Positions 1 through 13,190 are shown, numbered from the stretch's first letter. The stretch: 64,000 nt of DNA from Solanum dulcamara (GCF_947179165.1 NC_077243.1:4272001-4336000); one strand, 5' to 3'. Notes: generated by a model not told the origin, from the sequence alone. Numbers and translations: made by a program.

Positions 1-722
1 GTTTATTGACATAGCAATATGCACAAAATGTTGTTAGTGATCAGAATAAATTAATGAACCCAGTATTTTCATTAACTCAACAAAAATCTGTCTTGCAAGT
101 CATTTTCAGCTTCTATTTTCTTGTAGAAATTTCTTTGACGATTCAGAAACAAAAGCCACAAGTAAAGACATATAATCTCAGTTACTGAACAAAATTGAAG
201 AATTTGTTCCTACTGTTACTTGCAGTTTAATTCCTCAAAGTATCTCTTCGGATGTAACGGCGGAGAAGGGAAGGAAAGAATATCAAGAGATTAGCTTTTC
301 CCTTCTGAGTAGGTGGGACAAAAAGATGACCAAGTTTTTCCAACCACTTCCTTACTTTGAATTATTAAACACACCCTAAAAGTGAATCACCTTCTACACT
401 TTTTCAAAGGGCAAAAGATGTTGCCCGAAAGCCATTATCCTAAACTTTGACATTGCTTTATGTGCAGATACTTCATTTTTACCCCAAATTTAAATCTACA
501 GTGATTCTGATGCACTTCCTGAAATTCAGCCTTAGACTGAGGAGTGTGCATTTCAAATTAAAATTTTAAATTTCCCACCACTTGTTTAAAACATTTCAAA
601 ATTTCTAGTAAATGGAAAATGTATTATTTTCCTTGAGAGTCTTTGGGAAAACACTATCATTGACTCAGGTAGGATATCTACTACTTAGTCATCCAAAATT
701 ACAACAAAATATAAGGCATTAC
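1..722 (-). other. intron of the 6PGDH/aldolase-like gene (continues left)
   Basis: Exon 12 ends at a GTAATG donor. I found no continuation of the second 6PGDH module in this stretch, so the intron is at least 722 bases long. No other gene or recognisable repeat was seen. Confidence 0.6.
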
Positions 723-3700
723 ATCATAACCAAGGACGCAGAAATTTGATTTCAGCAGATGAGTTGCCATGCCAAATCCCATAGCACCAAGGCCAATGAA
801 ACCAATTCGCTTGACAGTATCAGATTGGGAAGTAATTTGACTGGCCAGTTCCTCAGGGTTGTAACTTTTAGAATTGACTGCATCAGCTAAATTTACCCCA
901 AGTAAACTTTCCCAAACCTGTAGCACATCCTGCTGTTAGTAGCAGATAAAAGAAGCTCATGCTACATTACCGTAGCAAAACCTTGTGTACTCAAACCTGA
1001 CCTTGAGCAATGTAGAATCATCATCTTTCTGCTGTTGGGGATGTGAAGATCCTGTAAATGAAATGCAAAGCAACTGAGATCACGTCTAAATGTTACTATT
1101 GTCTTCCACAAAACAAAATATGAAGGAATGTGTACTATGCCTGCTATGAGTTGCTGATGAGCAACCGTTAGAAGTGGAACGGGGAATTTATGTGATTTCG
1201 CCATGTCTAGTACATTACCCTGAAGTGCCCCAAAAAAGAATCAGGGAATGGGAACTCTACAGCAGTAAAGAGATGACAAAAATTATTATAAGAATTTTCA
1301 AGCTGTAGCCAGACGCAACACCATGAAAGAGAAAAATCATGCAGAATTTCTTTAAGTTCTTCCCTGTGCCCCAATAAATTGGATGTTTGCTTTTGGGCTG
1401 ATTTTGAAAAGCTTGACCAATTTCCTTTGATGAAAAGTTTTCTTCCCTCTAAACTCTTCAAACTAATATGAATTATAATCACTTTATGTTATTTCAAACT
1501 GGACGTGACATCCTTTTAACACTCCAATATCATTTTAAGCATTTGTTATCAAATTAACATAAAATCTTTTCAAACATCGTATTCTTGACACCAGCTCAAA
1601 ATGAGTCTATCTCGAAGGTAATATATAATTAAGGGAAAACCCAGGATTAATAATAGAAAAGAAACACTGAGAGGTGCCTTTCTGAAAGAATGCGCATTTA
1701 AAACTTATGGTTTCTCGTCTGAAGAAGGCATTATCTGCTCTAACCTGTTATAAGCCATAAATCATATTATGGACAGAGGATTAGAAAGAGCATTTCATCT
1801 TACAACAGAATCTGAAGAGTAATGTTAGCTCTCAAAAGAAAAGAACTGTGGAAACTCAACACGAGAGTCTTACCAAATTTTGAATGAAAAGGTTGAGAAA
1901 GAGATGTTTGGTCTGGTTGCCCCTCAAAAGCTGGGGAAGAGAATTCTTGAAAACCCTGCAAAATTTGAGTATTAAGAAAAAATTGAGAATGATAGCATGT
2001 GGAAATAATTAATCATTACATAGAGAAGTAACACAAAATAAACAGAGGACACGAGAAATGAAGTGCATAGTAACAGAGCTAATTCAACTGACAACTATAC
2101 ATAATAACATATGAAGACTTTTACAAATGACTAATAATAGATCTAAGAAAAATTGAATTCTCGTGGTTCAACAACAACACAAACTGACCCCCAAAGACAT
2201 GCCCATGTGTACACCTAGTTTATAGCTTTCAGCATAAGACTACACATTGAACTGGTCGAATCAATGATACCTAATCAAACACCCAACTATATACTTAAGA
2301 TCAGTTCGTACACGAGTATTCAGCAATGATTATGAACTTGAACATAAAAATCGAACTCTAAGACTTCTTAACTAACTATCCCTTTAAATCAGCACAAATG
2401 TTTTCAAGCATTTTTTTTCTTTCAGCACTAATTCTTGCACTCATGAAGAAGATAGGATAGATCATTTTTTCGCTGACATATTCCAGCAGTAATAGTACTT
2501 GGAAACTAAGTGATCAAGTGCAAGATAAACTTTAGCAACTGAGTAGGAGATTGAGAAATAACGGTGATGCACTAATATCATACTCTTTTTGGAAGAATAA
2601 ACTATCTAATTTAAGATATTACACTAAACACCTTCATAAAAGCCTTGAGGATGATTATCTATAAAATGAGACTAAAATGAAATGAAAATGTAAATGCAGT
2701 CACCAAGAATTTCCAGCAGCATTAGATATTATGTCATAAAGTATCCATGGATGAATTCCAGCTTGAGCACCAAGACCGATGGCCTCCACCGAAGCAACAG
2801 AATGAATTCCTTCAAGGAGCTCAATCACCATTTTAGCTTTGCTGCAAGCATATTTGTAACAGATAAATAGATTGCAACAAAATCATTATACTAACACAGC
2901 TACGCAGATTAAATCATGATATTTAAACTTAGCATACTACTATAATTCAAACTGAGCATATCATAATTGCTCGACTTCTCTCAACAATGACATGAAAAAC
3001 AGCAAAAGTTTGTAGACATGACAGATATACATAATGTACCTTCCGGCACCAAGTTCACCCTCAAAGGTGTATAGCTTTGCGCACATGGCTGTCCACAGGA
3101 AAAAGCTGACTCAGAAAAGCAAAGAAATATGAGAGTAACCAATTCTCTCAGGTTCCTGTAGTTTTTATATTTTTTAAGAATAATGATTTCAATAGTGAAA
3201 TTCCGCAAAAATAAATCCAGAATAGCAAGACAAACTACTGCACCAGAAAGAATGGGCTGTGCTCTAGCAATGGACTCCGAACTTCCAGAGGAAATAATCT
3301 ATCATCATTGGAAAGAAAGAACAAATATTCCTGGCATCAGCAAAGGATAAAAGTAGAAGATGAATTTCTAGTGAACTCCTCAGGAATGGGTTTCACGGGG
3401 AATTTTATGTCTTACCATAGTTTTATCATTCAGAACATCTGATACTGCTTTTGAGACATATATATCAACAATGAAGTTTGTGCCATAACAATCTGCATTA
3501 GTCAAAAGAAGAACAGTTTGAAAGATTAGCAGATGTCTGTTAATTTTTTACGGGCAGTTACACAAGTGTAAATCCCTATATTTCCATCTTCCTCTATTTT
3601 ATCCTCAAAATGTCAATCCCAGGCATGTGCCCAGTTCACCTAGATAATTCACCCATCACAAAGAGTAAATGATAAGAATCACGAACGCTAATGCCCTACA

Positions 3701-6271
3701 GGTCTTAGCTTATGCTCTAGTGGACTATGATATCTTACTTAAGTTCTTATCACAAATGCTAGTTCATCTTACAGAGTTACATTCAACAAAAAAATAATAT
3801 TAAGGCCAATTTTGTTGTATCTCATATGTCTAACAAATCATCAAATTTGCTAAGATTCAGCAGTAAAATGCCAGTTGAACTCAACTGGACAGAATATTAA
3901 AAGGAAACCCGAAAGCACTATAGTGCAAGAAATTTAAAAACCACAAGACAGATATTCTGCGTAGTCATCCATCAATTAGACTTCAAACGTCACACGAAAA
4001 CTCAATTATACAAGGGGCATGATAAGAAAGACACAAATTTACTTTCACAAATATGCAACATTATTACTTCTAAATATGGAAATAAAATTAGAAAATTATC
4101 CAGATCAAGATGTTGCCTCTTAGAGTCAGCTCCAACTTCTGAATCTGTGAAGGTAATACATTTGAATGGAAAATGATGACTGTGTCTTTGCTTAATCCTG
4201 TAGAGCAAGAAAAACATCAATAGAAAGGAAAGCAAAGACAAAAGCATTGCACCTTCATCAAACTGATCAGACAGAAAACTAGGATATATTATCTGTACAT
4301 AGACATTTACCGTTTAAAACGCCCTTGTCCCCCAGGATTAAATCATTTATTTGATCAGCATGAGATAACAATATGACCAGTGCAGCTACACCTGAAAATG
4401 GTGAAGTGGATCAGATAGTATTTTGGTACTTAGCAAGACACCTGGAAAAAATGTAAACTTTCACCATATAATGTCAAGCAAGGTAAGCTATAAAGATTGT
4501 TGCTTCACTCCATCGTATTTATTGGAGACAGCAGCATGATTGTTGCTTCATTGCTACAGGCAATATTAAACAGAAGGAGAGGTCTATCTTCAGTATACAT
4601 CAGAGAACGAGAACGTAGGAGACATCACCTTCTTTTAGGTCTTCCGATAATCACGAAAGGAAACATTCTAGATTATATTGGTGCAAAATCTTCTGGAGGG
4701 CTACTAATAGATTACATCTAATGTTCCAGATCACCACAATATACTACTTCTATTACATTCCCAAGTCCCAACATCTTTTTTGCTCCTTCAAAAACATAGT
4801 GTTCTAACACATTAGCAATAGGGCGTCCAAAAATATCTTTCGATCAGAAAAAAAGGAAATAAAGACCAGCCGCATAAAGACAAAACAGACAAGAAAGGCC
4901 AAACTCCACAAGGAAAGACAAAGCTAAAAATTTGTAATGTGAGATCATTTCCTCACAAGGGAGCTGAAAATGGGATTTTCCGTCCAATTTTCAGTATCTT
5001 AAATTGAACTTGAATCATGATGGCAAATCTATTAAAATTTATGGATAATTGAGAAAAAACAGAAAATTCAAAATGTTAAGTCAGGAAAAAGACGAGAGTT
5101 GAGAACATGGGGATTATGGCAGTTTAAACAGTTGAATAGAACTATGAAGGAAGGATGAAACAAGAGGAGGAGAATTCTTCAAACATAAGAGCAAGGTTTG
5201 ATTTACACTAGGTTTTGAGGTGTTCATCAATTCTCTGTACATGGTTTAAACTGGGACATATAGCCAAACATTACAAGGAAAATCTGAAAGAGAAGGTTGT
5301 GGGATATGAAACAAAAAGAAAATGTGAACTCAGATCTCACCTTTCCTTGCCTCAGTAGGGTTGGCACATACTTTACCGCCTAGCTTTGAGAACTTATCAA
5401 CCAAAGGACTGCCTGCCTGTTGATATCACATATCAAAACCACCAACCGTAAAGGGCATTACCAATCTTAAGCAGATGACATTGAGAAAAAGAAGCAGACG
5501 AGTGTAGAGAGAACATAGGTGTCCACTTTCTTTCAAACACATAGAAACTTTATGTCAGGTGCCGAACCAAGAAAATCATCCTAGCCCCAATGCTAGAGAT
5601 CAAAGAAATACAACTTCACATATTTTTAAATAAGTGGAAAGAAGATTTAACATCTACAATATTCTATAAATCTGTAAATAAAATTAGCTACAATTCTGAA
5701 ACAGACCCAAGCAAATGTTCATATAAACCAATAGTAAATGGAAAACATTTCAAAGAAACTCTTCAATATCAGGCATTTCTCGAAAACTTAAAGTGCTTTT
5801 CTTGAAATCTTAAAGTGCTTTTCTTGAAATCTGCTTTCTCAAGTAAACCACCCATGAGAACTTACAATTAGAAACCTCAAGGCACTGCATAATGTACTTT
5901 CCATCCCCCACGGCCCACCCACCCACACCCCAAGAAAAATTTGAAGGCAAAAAAAAGTCATCTAAAGCATTAGTTAAATTTTTAATTTACGATCTTCATC
6001 AATCATTGACTACATCTTGATAATTATCTTGATGAAAAAACACTGATCGTCTAATTATCTATTAAAATCACAAGAAAAACAACTGATAAGTACTAGAATG
6101 ATCGAAAATCAAGAAATTAGAAACATAACAAGAAGAACTAGAATTTATCAACAAAAAAAAGTAAGAAACCTCGAATGCCTGAAGAGAGTAACCCGAATGA
6201 AGAAGCGAAGTAGCCAATTCCAAGCTGATATCATCCAAACCGACGAACCCAACTACCCTCCCAGTAGCCAT
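723..6271 (-). CDS. 6PGDH-like / ketose-bisphosphate aldolase class II fusion protein, 5' part (partial)
   Basis: Twelve exons read on the minus strand: 6170-6271, 5341-5416, 4311-4391, 4117-4197, 3416-3492, 3244-3298, 3040-3088, 2704-2841, 1874-1955, 1141-1219, 1002-1051 and 723-917. They join without a frame break into 355 codons, and the gene continues beyond the left edge. Residues 1 to about 290 form a first 6-phosphogluconate-dehydrogenase-like module; a second begins near residue 329 with the nucleotide-binding signature GFIGLGAMG. The first module has GFVGLDDIS at that place, so its glycine motif is degenerate. Domain order and wording match the large plant protein represented by Arabidopsis At1g18270, which in full adds a sugar-kinase-like and a class II aldolase domain; those parts lie outside this window. 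The start ATG has a TATA-like stretch about 75 bases upstream. The introns after exons 4 and 10 begin with GC instead of GT. The enzymatic role is not settled here. Confidence 0.9.
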
Positions 6272-6341
6272 TACTGAAGCAGAGAGAAACTGAATCAATG
6301 GGGGGAAAAAAGAGAGCAGCGTGGAATGCCTTTGGGTTGGT

Positions 6342-6353
6342 AATTTATATAAA
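6342..6353 (-). promoter_or_regulatory. TATA-like box of the 6PGDH/aldolase-like gene
   Basis: Reads TTTATATAAATT on the minus strand, about 75 bases upstream of the proposed start ATG at 6271. Position and sequence fit a core promoter; not tested. Confidence 0.5.
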
Positions 6354-6637
6354 GAAAGTCTTTAAGTTGACGCACTTGAAAAATAAATAAATATGCCAGC
6401 AAATAGACTGACAAATATGAAGTATTGCTAGACTAACACTTGATTTAGTTAAACATTAGTTAATAATTAACTTCAGATAGGAAACTCAATAAAATAAATA
6501 GTTTGGATATATTATTTTTATCTTCCATGTTGTTGGATATGTTACTGCTTATAGATTTCTAAAATAACTTGTTGTCTAGTTATAGAAATAATTTAGTGAG
6601 TACTTATTTGATTTAGTATTTATTATGTTTATATTTG

Positions 6638-6713
6638 AAGGGGAGCCTTGGAGTAACTGGTAAAGTTGATCCTGCGCATAGCGGGACCTTAGTGCATCGG
6701 GCTGCCCTTTTTT
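6638..6713 (+). mobile_element. internally deleted tRNA-derived SINE
   Basis: The 5' end (GGGAGCCTTGGAGTAACTGG) resembles the tRNA-related head, including pol III box A, of SINEs common in Solanaceae. It is followed at once by the usual tail (GCGCATAGCGGGACCTTAGT, then a GGGCTGCCC end and a T run). The middle, including box B, is absent, leaving 76 bases instead of roughly 200. Perfect 15-base direct repeats TTATGTTTATATTTG at 6623-6637 and 6714-6728 flank it as target-site duplication. SINE family assignment is from memory of the consensus. Confidence 0.85.
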
Positions 6714-7032
6714 TTATGTTTATATTTGGCTTACTTTTTTTTAGTTTATTTTTAAAAAAATATATTATTATTATTATTGAAAAAAAAAATATTTTTTATT
6801 TGACATATTTAAAATTATAAAATTAAAGAAGTATATTTTATATATTTTTTATTTATGACTTCAAATTTAATATTAAATTAAAATCAAATAGATAAATTGA
6901 AACGAAATACATATTCAGTTTCTTAATTATAGTAAGAGCTTAATAATTTAGTTATATATGGAGTTACTTTATTTATGCAGCTATCCCTAAAGCATATTTC
7001 ATTAATTAAAATTTTAGACTGCTAAAATATTA

Positions 7033-7311
7033 CTCTCTCCATCTCATATTAGATGGATATTTTACTAAAAATATTTTTCTCATATTATTTGATCACTTAT
7101 TAAATTAGAATAGAATTAATTAATTTTTTTCTCATTTTACCTTTACAATTAATATGCTTTGGAAGTTTAAACAAATTTTGAAGATTCAATTTTTTTTCAA
7201 GAGGCTACTTAATATGAGCAAAAGACAAATTAATAAAGTTAATCAATCTATTAATAATTTGTTAATCAATATTTAAATAAAAAGTATCTATCTAACATAA
7301 AACGGAGGAAG
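7033..7311. mobile_element. Stowaway-like MITE (copy A)
   Basis: Terminal inverted repeats begin CTCTCTCCATCTCATATTAG and, from the other end, CTTCCTCCGTTTTATGTTAG. TA dinucleotides flank both ends. Length and TA target duplication fit Tc1/Mariner-type Stowaway elements. It carries no ORF. Confidence 0.75.
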
Positions 7312-7723
7312 TAATAATAAATCCATGCTTAGTTATATTAAACCTACAAAGAATTAAACTCTCTAAAGCACTTACGTCAGTAGCTAGTGTTTTGTATTGT
7401 AAAAAAAGAAAAAAAATCCTCCAATTAAGACCTAAAACTACTTTTCTTCTTTTAAGATCACAAAATCATTCAACTATTATTAATTTTATTTTTGAATAAA
7501 AGAAAACCACATAAAAGCCTCATTCTCTCCTACTTGCATATCGTGTTTTATTAAAGTCTCATTTTTTTTAAAAAGAAATATATTAAATTAAAATAAGATA
7601 ACTAAATTGAAACAAAATATATATTCAGTTTCTTAATTATAGTAAGAGCCTAATAATTTGGGTATATGCAGCTATCCCTAAAGCATAATTCATTAATTAA
7701 AATTTTAGATAGCTAGAACATTA

Positions 7724-8003
7724 GTCTCTCTGTTCCATATTAGATAAGCATTTCACTAAAAATATTTATATCATATTACTTGATGGCTTACTAAATCAGA
7801 ATAGAATTAATTAAAAAAAAAATCATTTTACACCTATGATTAATATACTTCGAAAGTTTAAAGAAATTTTGAAGATCCAATTTTTTTTCCAAGAAACTAA
7901 TTAATATGAGCAAACGGCAAAATAGCAAAGTTAATCAATCTATTAATAATTTTTTAATTACTATATAAAATATAAAATGTTCATCTAATATAAAACGGGG
8001 AGA
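7724..8003. mobile_element. Stowaway-like MITE (copy B, duplicated with its flanks)
   Basis: Counterpart of the element at 7033 inside the second tandem copy. Its ends are more eroded but still show CTCTCTGTTCCATATTAGAT and the matching inverted end. It arose by the tandem duplication, not by a second insertion, because the flanking blocks match too. Confidence 0.7.
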
Positions 8004-8262
8004 TATTGATAATAAATCCATGCTTAGTTATATTAGACCTACAAAGAATTAAACTCTCGAAAGCACTTATGTTAATAGCTAGTGTTTTGTATTATTAAAA
8101 AAACAATCCGTCCAATTAAGACCTAAAATTACTTTTCTACTTTTAAGATCACAAAATCATTTAACTATTATTATTTTTATTTTTGAATAAAAGAAAACTA
8201 CACAGAAACTTCATTCTCTCCTAATTGCATATCATGTTATATTAAAGTCTCATTTTTAAAAA

Positions 8263-9332
8263 ATGTACTAAATTCATATTAAACTAATTTATAGGTGTGC
8301 TAAATCATGGCAAGGTGGCAATGTTGTGGACACTGCTATTCGATAATTAATTGCTCAATAAGTATAACTTGCATGTAAAATAATCCTCCTTCATTTTTAT
8401 TTGTTTATTATTTTAAAAATATTTTTATTTTTATTTGTAATTTTAACAGATTGAATTATTATTTTTTTCATATTTTACTGTATACGTAATACAAATATCA
8501 AGTAATATGAGCATTATAATAGAATATTTATTTATTAAATAATCTTAACTACTTGTGAAGTCTTCTTATATTTGAAAATTCATTTATTTAAAGATAATTT
8601 TGAAATCTCATATAAAGGCCTCCCTATATATAAGGATACTCCTTATATTTATATAATACAAGTAGTAATTTATAATCTTAAAAATTACCCATAAAATATA
8701 TTGGAGTACCTTTAAAACATAATATAATCTCATAAAAGAGAATGTAATTCACTATATAGCATATTTGGTCAAGCTTTTGAGAGGCCAAAGGTATTTTGTT
8801 AAAAATTAAAAAATATTTATTTTGAAAAAGTGGGGTGTTTGACTAACTTTTTAGATGAAAATATGTGTTTCTTAAAAGTAAAGGAAGCTAATTTTTCAGA
8901 TGCTAAAAAATTATTTTTTTCCCAAAAATTATTTTTTTGAATAAATAATACATAAGCACTTGTTAAAAGCTTTAGTCAAATATTATTTATTTTAAAAGTA
9001 CTTTTTAAATTAATTGGTCAAACATAAATCATTTTTCATAAAAAAATTAAAAAAATAAATGAAAATCACTTATTAATCTCCACAGAAATTTATTATGAAA
9101 AAGAATTTCTTCTTTTGATGACAAAGTCAAATTCAAATAAGTTTACTAGCCCAGGTAACATTAGTTTACACTTTTTTAAAAAATAATAATAATAATGGGA
9201 AAGATCCAAATTAACTCAATTTCCAAAAATATCAAAACTCAAGGTCAAACAAACTTCAATATTTTTCAAATCATTATAATATCATCTTACAAATAGAGCA
9301 AAACCAATTTTCATTTGCATTCATGAAACACT
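8263..9332 (+). repeat. SPH unit 1, upstream flank
   Basis: Diverged copy of the sequence that precedes every SPH gene in the window: a block with CTCATATAAAGGC, a block reading TATTTGGTCAAGCTTTTGAG, and a block around GCACTTGTTAAAAGCTTT. The TATA region of the intact copies is altered here (TTACAAATAG at about 9297). No gene of its own. Confidence 0.7.
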
Positions 9333-9790
9333 ATGTCTCTCAAAGTGGCCTATAACCCTTGCTCAAAAATTCTACTTCAATTATTTATTTTTTCACTCTT
9401 CAACATTATGCAAATAACAAATGATTTCACTTTGAATCCAAAATACACCCTTTGTTTTGTAAGTGGTCTCCCTTAATATACACATTTAGTCAAAATTTAT
9501 TGTCAATCTAGAGATGATAATATTGGAGTTCGTATATTAAAATCGAGTAATCAATTTGATTTCTCGTTCTATATGTATTTACTAGAAAGTACTCTTTATC
9601 ATTGTAGCTTTTTATGAGGTTTAAAGTATAATAATTTTGATGCCTTTAAAGCATGGCATGGCATTTGCGGAAGTCTTAAACTTTTTACAAGATGGCTATT
9701 GCACATGATTGACGAAGGATTCTGGTATTTTCTCAGCACTTGGTCATAATCCTTCATCTAATGACTTCAGATTTCTGTCCCTGATTATAA
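9333..9790 (+). pseudogene. SPH1, broken plant self-incompatibility S1-like gene
   Basis: Aligns over its whole length with the three intact SPH genes downstream, starting at the same MSLK start. Codon 48 is a TAA stop (9474-9476). A second stop replaces the Trp codon after the CSFL motif, and a one-base difference near 9690 shifts the frame before the GYCTW-equivalent motif. The four family cysteines can still be placed. A solo LTR begins about 32 bases after the relic stop codon. It is the most diverged member of the array and probably the oldest. Confidence 0.85.
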
Positions 9791-9822
9791 AAAAGAAAGG
9801 AATGTATTACATGGAAATATTT

Positions 9823-11816
9823 TGTCACGATTCGAATCCGGATGTGATGGCACTCATCTCAACCCACCGAGATAAGTCATCCTAATACCCAACGGAAAGT
9901 AAATGCAGAAGTAATTGAGATAAAGCAAGGTTTAACTTAGTCAAAAATAAATAAATAATCTCAAAATTCCCAAGACTGGTTGTCACGTGTACAAACCACT
10001 AATACATTACCGAAGTACGAAAGAGAATACAGTCACAATGTCTTTGTCTCTAGAATAGGAGTAAAACATATTAAAGAGTAAGAGGTGTCCGCTAGATGGA
10101 TGTAACAGTTACCTCAACACTCGAGATGATAGCCTCAGACGTTGTAGAGAACACTAAGAGATTAAGAAGGTCCGGGCTCACAACCTACACAAGTGTAGAA
10201 GCAAGGGGTGAGTATCAAACAACACGGTACTCAGCAAGTGGATAACTAAAACTAAGCAAAGCTCAATAAATACAAGTACTCCTATCCTCCCAACCGAACC
10301 TCCTTAACTACAACCTGCATAAAACCAGCCCAACTCTCCACTTGTACAATAATAACATTAATACAGTCCACGAATACTCATCAATAGTCTCATCAATGAA
10401 TCATATAAAGTCAAGTTCAGCATATACAGAGCGATAAAGGGGTAAACACGAATTCACAAATATCAACAAAATGCGGTGCAATGCAATGAGATGATGCATG
10501 TTTGTCCTATCGGTACACATCCGTTGAATTACAGTCCGGAATCCATGGGGGACATTTTTGTCCATGTAACCTGCCACGGAGCGTGTGGCCCGTCCCCTCA
10601 ATATATATATATATACTGCCACGGAGCGTGTGACCCGGCCCCTTTGTTTCATAATACCTTCCATGGAGCGTGTGGCCCGACCTTTTTTATTTCATATCAT
10701 TTTCAGTCTCAACACAATATGTCAGAACCAATGCAATCAATTCATGTTCATATAATTCACGATAATAACATGACAAAAATAATATTTTTTCCTATCTCAT
10801 ATCAACATAATCATTTCACATGTCCAAAATAAATCCATAATCACAACATATCAATTCCACCAATACATGTCATTAGATCACCATTTTATACCCCTCGTCT
10901 CCATTTTTAAGGCCAATCATACAATCAATAACCAGTCTAATTCTCATTACTCCCCAGTACACATAACACGGAAATACAAGCATCTACAAGCTTAAACTTA
11001 GGTTTAGAAATTTATTTGCCTTAATTAATCAAGCAATCACTCCGGCACTTGAGACTTTCCTTTTCATTAGGCCTCCAAATAAACGTATTCTAGTCAAATA
11101 AATAATCACAGTAAGATTTTCGAAACTAACAACACCCTTATTACCATATGTCCAGCCTAGACCCAAAAATTTAAGCAAATCTATAAACACGTTCCTAATC
11201 TTGATGCCACTTAACATGTCAACTCCCATATTTTCTGAATTTCAAAACTAAGGTTAAACCTCAATTAAATTGAATGATCACTTTAAAACTTGAGTCTTTC
11301 GTAACGCTTCCTAACGATCAAAATTTGTTCAAATACATAATTTTCATAAGAATACGAATTCAATGACACTCATATTGCTATATTTATTTTTGGATAAAAA
11401 ATTGGGTCAAAAAGTCATCCCGAGTCATTGAAGTCAAATTTGAAATTTTCTTTCCGATTATATTCATTCATGATAAAATAAACTCACATGTCAAAGTTCA
11501 GCTAAAACAGATCGTTATTCGATCCCCAAATCAAAATTTTATGTGAAGAACTCTAGGGTCATATTTTTTTATTTCTGCGTTATTTCTCCACCAATATACC
11601 CTAAGAATATGTTCATAATCACATGAAAATTTAATGAAAAGGATGAGAATAATTACATTGACGCTTTGTATTGAAAATCCTTATTTTTCTCTTCTCCTTT
11701 ATTTTTCTTTTCCCCTATCTTTTCTTTCTTCCTCCGTATTTTTTTCTCTCTAATTTTTGTGTTCGTCGTCGTTATTCTTTCTTTCTCGTTACATCTGATG
11801 GCATTAAGCCATCAGA

Positions 11817-11848
<32 letters not shown>

Positions 11849-12105
11849 TTTTATTTTTTTTCAAACTAATTATGTATTAAAATTTCCAAATCCTACTAAC
11901 CTATTTTAATAAATACAAAAAAAGTGGTATAAGTATTAAATAAATTAACACTTTAGCCCATCAATTAAATTAATTATTTAAAATCACCCATCAATTAATT
12001 AACTGAAGTTATCGAATAGTCCAAAATCTCAATTTAAATATACGAAAGGAGTCTTTTATGAAGAGAAAAAGACTCGTTCTCAAAATGACTTAATGGGTCA
12101 TTGCA
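9823..12105 (-). mobile_element. solo LTR of a Ty3/gypsy element
   Basis: In reverse orientation it is a diverged copy of the LTR at 19670 and 27133: it starts TGCAATGACC and ends with the CGTGACA block. A perfect 5-base target duplication TATTT lies at 9818-9822 and 12106-12110. No internal sequence remains, so it formed by LTR-LTR recombination. It holds three copies of the GC-rich CCACGGAGCGTGTGG motif (10570-10680), where the full element has four. Small ORFs inside it are not genes. It sits in the 3' flank of SPH1. Confidence 0.9.
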
Positions 12106-13190
12106 TATTTTTATATATAAGAAGTAATTTATGTATACCTGGGCACATGGACAAGTAATTTATAATTTCTACAATGTCTTTTATGTATACCTTGGCACAT
12201 GGACAAGTAATTTATAATTTCTACGATGTCTATTGCACATGAACAACTACATTTTAAGGATATATTTTTTTTATGAAACCGCTCATATATTTCCATCTTT
12301 TCTCCTGCGTCACAATGGAAGACATTACAATATTTCAAAAGTATCTTTAAAATAAGTAAAAATAATAATAATAATAATAATTGATATAAGTATTTAGTAT
12401 AATGTCCATATTAATTAATGTTTAGTATTGCGTCTTGAAAATAAGTAGTTAATACAAATTGTAAAACATGAGAAAAAAATAATTGTCTCTTCATGATTTG
12501 TTAAAAATAACAAGTAAAAGTGAAGATATATTTTTGAATAGTAAACAAGTAAGAGTGAACAAAGAGAGTAATTAAAACATGTTTTTACAATTGTATATAT
12601 TATTATTATGGCCAAACACATACATAACCCCCTTTAACTTGTCACTAAATTTCATTTCGACACTTGAACTCAACATTGTTCTATTTTAACCCTTTAACTC
12701 TGTTTTTTACGTACCATGTAAACACAAAAACATATCACTCAATATAAATATTCAACGCGTGTTAGACAAACATTAAAAAGGTGGAAAAAATATTCAATTA
12801 AATAACGCCACTTTTTTGTTTTCTCCAAATCAACAGATTTACATGACATTTATATTAATGATATCAATTTATCATCTTTAAGCAATATAAAAATATATAT
12901 TAATTAGCTATATTCAATATTACAAATGATACAAGATAGCTTTAGTACTATCTATTCTATTGTTAGTGCTATAAAGCGATTTGGACAAGGGAGAATAATT
13001 TAAAAGGGAAATGAATATCTTTTTATTTCTTACAATTTTGATTTTAAATAGGAAATTCACGTCAGAAAATTTTAATAAAATAAATCAATTAAATAGGTTG
13101 GGTGATTCTATAGGTAAAATATTCATAGTTGAATAATTTTGAGGTTATAGCATAAAGTTGAGTGATTTTCTGTGAGAAAAATCCTTAGTT
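12106..13190 (+). repeat. SPH unit 1, downstream flank and spacer
   Basis: After the solo LTR the SPH 3' flank resumes (TTATATATAAG, then the GGACAAGTAATTTATA block, here locally duplicated at 12125 and 12182). A truncated copy of the SPH-linked Stowaway element ends at about 12568. From about 12610 to 13190 there is AT-rich spacer with no gene; a short block at 12945-12975 is shared with the unit 3/4 junction near 31530. Confidence 0.6.

Larger units (their letters stand above)
6865..8262. repeat. tandem duplication, two ~695-base copies
   Basis: 6865-7568 and 7569-8262 are diverged direct copies. Both hold the same ordered blocks: an ATTCAGTTTCTTAATTATAG block, a GCAGCTATCCCTAAAGCAT block, a Stowaway-like MITE, and an end block with CTCATTCTCTCCTA. 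Small indels and substitutions are spread throughout, so the event is not recent. No coding potential was seen. Confidence 0.8.

Noticed and set aside
4002..4247. Minus-strand 81-codon ORF
   Set aside because: It is intron and out-of-frame sequence over exon 4 (4117-4197) of the 6PGDH/aldolase-like gene.
9831..9850. tRNA-like GATTCGAATCC sequence
   Set aside because: It is the terminal block of the solo LTR; no cloverleaf can be drawn around it.
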